A stretch of DNA of 7,531 nucleotides from Verrucomicrobiota bacterium (lineage in GTDB: Bacteria; Verrucomicrobiota; Verrucomicrobiia; Limisphaerales; AV2). Shown here in pieces: positions 6,502 through 7,531 of the stretch. Within the stretch, counting starts at the first letter, position 1, and every line of letters begins with the position of its first letter. The stretch lies in contig QHOP01000335.1 in the NCBI GenBank assembly GCA_003219345.1, positions 1-7,531 on the forward strand. The letters run 5' to 3'. The position numbers and the translations under genes are program-made. The notes under the pieces are model-generated. The model saw nothing but the letters and a program-made list of their open reading frames with translations. It had not been told where the DNA came from and ran no database searches.

Positions 6502-6849
6502 GTGACCATTGATCTGCCCGACCAGCTCGCTCGCCGGTTGGAGGCGCAGGAGGGCGAAACTCGAGGAAATCATCGAGCGCGGTTTGCAGCAGCACGGTGA
6601 CGGCACTTCCCCGCACTGGCGCGAAGTCATCGAGTTTCTTGCCAGCGGACCCGGCCGGAGGAAATCGTTGCATTCCGGCCGTCGGAGGACCACGTCGACA
6701 GGTCGCGTGAGTTGCTTTACAAAAACCGGAAAGCCAGCTCAGTGAAGCGGAGGGAGTCTGAGCTGGACCAAATGGAGCACGTCAATCATCTCATGACACT
6801 CCTCAAAGCGGAGGCTCGAAAAATCAGCACGGCACAGAGGAAATCGTGA
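6502..6849 (+). pseudogene. Decayed antitoxin-like small protein gene, partner of an HNH nuclease
   Basis: A coherent protein of about 115 residues can be read only by changing frame. GTG 6502 gives VTIDLPDQLARRLEA. One frame over, from 6560, comes LEEIIERGLQQHGDG...HWREVIEFLASG. Back in the first frame from 6652 comes RPEEIVAFRPSEDHVD and RELLYKNR. A shifted frame at 6729-6752 reads ESQLSEAE, and the first frame then returns as ELDQMEHVNHLMTLLKAEARK to TGA 6847-6849. The joined order matches a family of short proteins I associate with genes directly upstream of small HNH nucleases, with an N-terminal T[IL][DE]LP start and a C-terminal LLKARAR end. Its biochemical role is not established to my knowledge; 'antitoxin-like' is inferred from size and gene pairing. 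Four small indels point to real decay or poor base quality. The last codons overlap the GTG of the HNH relic as GTGA. Confidence 0.55.
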
Positions 6850-6991
6850 GAGTTTCGGCACCCTTGCGGGATTCTGTACGATCCAGACCGTCTCGTACCC
6901 GTCGAGATGCCTATGCCAGCGCCAGGAATATCGCTCCCACCTCCAGTTTTCAGAATCATCGCCTAGCGCACAAATGAAAGGTGGGTCTTCC
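6846..6991 (+). pseudogene. Relic of a small HNH endonuclease gene
   Basis: Starting at GTG 6846, which overlaps the preceding stop, the plus strand reads VRVSAPLRDSVRSR, the typical beginning of short HNH proteins (compare MSPALRDQVRERAG in the other copy of the cassette). Another frame continues at 6908 with CLCQRQEYRSHLQF, close to the family's CxYCQ...EYRS zinc-knuckle stretch. Fragments IIA (6955-6963) and KGGSS (6977-6991), in different frames, fit the EHIIA...GGS region. Beyond that I recognise nothing. No single frame exceeds about 45 codons in the correct order, and the rest of the catalytic core is absent, so the gene is dead. The call rests on remembered family patterns and on the gene order. 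Confidence 0.45.
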
Positions 6992-7040
6992 TGAACGAAT
7001 TCGTCCGGTGTGTTCACGATTCGCAGCAACCGATGAGAAA

Positions 7041-7057
7041 CGAATCGCTGCGATTCG
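7041..7057 (-). terminator. Hairpin between the convergent HNH genes
   Basis: A perfect stem, CGAATCG-CTG-CGATTCG, begins 6 bases past the TAA (7064-7066) of the minus-strand HNH gene and is followed on that strand by TTTCTC. The short T-rich tail makes it a modest intrinsic terminator candidate. It lies at the tail-to-tail junction and could serve both directions. Confidence 0.45.
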
Positions 7058-7063
7058 AGAGTC

Positions 7064-7439
7064 TTACGACGATCGGAGTGCGAGTTGATCTTCAGAGTTC
7101 ATGTTGAGGACGCGAACCGTCGTCCTTCCGGTGGCCGTCTTGCCGATAACATAGATGCTGCGCCGCTCAAAGTGATCGTCCCACCGCTGGTGTCTCGGAT
7201 GAAACAACTCGGTGACCCGACGAGTATGGGGATCGATCCCCGTGAGGTTTGGGCCCTTGTGAAGATTGCTGTCAATGCAAGCCAGAGCCAGGTTGTCGAG
7301 ATCGTCGCCCCCGCCATGAATCCGTGGGATGATGTGCTCGATGTGAAGTGCGGCAAGTGGCGAATCTTCCTGTCAGTTGGCAATACTCGCACCGATTTCC
7401 GGCACGTTCCCGCACCTGATCTCGGAGCGCCGGACTCAT
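7064..7439 (-). pseudogene. Small HNH endonuclease with a single N-terminal frameshift
   Basis: The ATG at 7439 gives MSPALRDQVRERAGNRCEYC plus QL. After one unpaired base at 7373 the sense continues in the next frame from 7372 for 102 codons: QEDSPLAALHIEHIIPRIHG..., DDLDNLALACIDSNLHKGPN, LTGIDPHTRRVTELFHPRHQ and a C-terminus ending LALRSS. Together about 125 residues, the usual length of the family. The HNH core is visible: the zinc Cys pair CEYC, the EH dyad in HIEH, the DNLALAC Asn and the NLHKG helix. The second Cys pair reads CIDS, so one zinc ligand appears replaced by Ser. HNH proteins of this type cut DNA using a divalent metal; the biological target is unknown. The start lies 3 bases after the TAG of the preceding small gene. 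The clean frame after the indel suggests a recent lesion or a base-calling error. Confidence 0.7.
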
Positions 7440-7442
7440 CCT

Positions 7443-7531
7443 CTACGGTTTGGTCCCAGCCATTTGGCGCGCTTGCCGCTGAAGGACGGCGACGAATTTG
7501 TTCGCACGCACGTAACCTGCGTACTCGGCCC
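7443..7531 (-). CDS. C-terminus of an antitoxin-like small protein, cut by window edge
   Basis: The frame is open from the right edge to TAG at 7443-7445 and gives 28 residues, starting AEYAGYVRANKFVAVLQRQA and ending RQMAGTKP. A helical, basic tail of this kind (hydrophobic VAVLQ then RQARQ) parallels the end of the plus-strand relic, NHLMTLLKAEARK. It is separated by 3 bases from the HNH start, so the two are very likely cotranscribed. It is judged to be the first gene of the intact-order minus-strand cassette. Only the tail can be seen, so family assignment is tentative. Confidence 0.5.
   Translation of the reverse strand, partial: AEYAGYVRANKFVAVLQRQARQMAGTKP

Noticed and set aside
6739..7029. 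96-codon minus-strand open frame rich in Trp and Arg
   Set aside because: It runs antisense to the antitoxin-like and HNH relics, starts at TTG, has no recognisable domain or ribosome site, and the plus-strand relics explain the sequence better.
7228..7241. Perfect 14-base palindrome GGGGATCGATCCCC
   Set aside because: It lies inside the HNH coding frame and encodes the conserved TGIDPH stretch, so it is most simply explained by codon choice.

Overview
The window most resembles an accessory segment of a Verrucomicrobiota genome (Pedosphaera/Limisphaerales-like soil or freshwater lineages). This is inferred from the gene families: Rhodopirellula/Verrucomicrobium-type ECF sigma factors coupled to FecR-type anti-sigma proteins, an AFTLIELL prepilin with a C-terminal H-X9-DG motif, Calx-beta repeats, and a secreted-protein linker module of a kind I associate with Verrucomicrobiota. 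No rRNA, tRNA or CRISPR array is visible.

Layout. Nearly everything from 1 to 6413 lies on the minus strand, so it is read from right to left. Module A (6413 to 1198) is an apparent four-gene operon: ECF sigma factor (6413-5841), a FecR-like membrane anti-sigma/sensor fused to a PA14 domain (5844-4426), a type II/IV-pilin-like prepilin (4429-3557), and a secreted protein with four Calx-beta repeats and a C-terminal PHB-depolymerase/feruloyl-esterase-like hydrolase (3553-1198). The hydrolase is broken by a frameshift that also appears to delete the catalytic-Asp segment. Module B (937 to <1) is a second ECF sigma/FecR pair, with the FecR gene running off the left edge. Three of the gene junctions use the same 4-base ATGA stop/start overlap.

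The 938-1197 gap separates the modules. It holds a REP-like GTAG-plus-hairpin palindrome (1027-1050), further inverted repeats, a possible short relic of an FG-GAP/VCBS-type coding sequence, and a strong hairpin just past the esterase stop.

The right end (6502-7531) is different. I read it as two copies of a two-gene cassette (small antitoxin-like protein followed by a small HNH endonuclease) facing each other tail to tail. The plus-strand copy (6502 to about 6991) is heavily decayed, with several indels in the first gene and a shredded HNH gene. In the minus-strand copy (7531 to 7064) the first gene shows only its C-terminus, and the HNH gene is clean apart from one frameshift near its N-terminus. 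A hairpin at 7041-7057 lies between the convergent copies.

How it may work together (inference): in module A the PA14-bearing FecR protein could sense a glycan or other surface ligand and release its sigma factor. That would drive a pilin-like protein and an adhesive, polymer-attacking secreted enzyme. The broken esterase suggests the output gene is degenerating, or that the assembly contains an error there.
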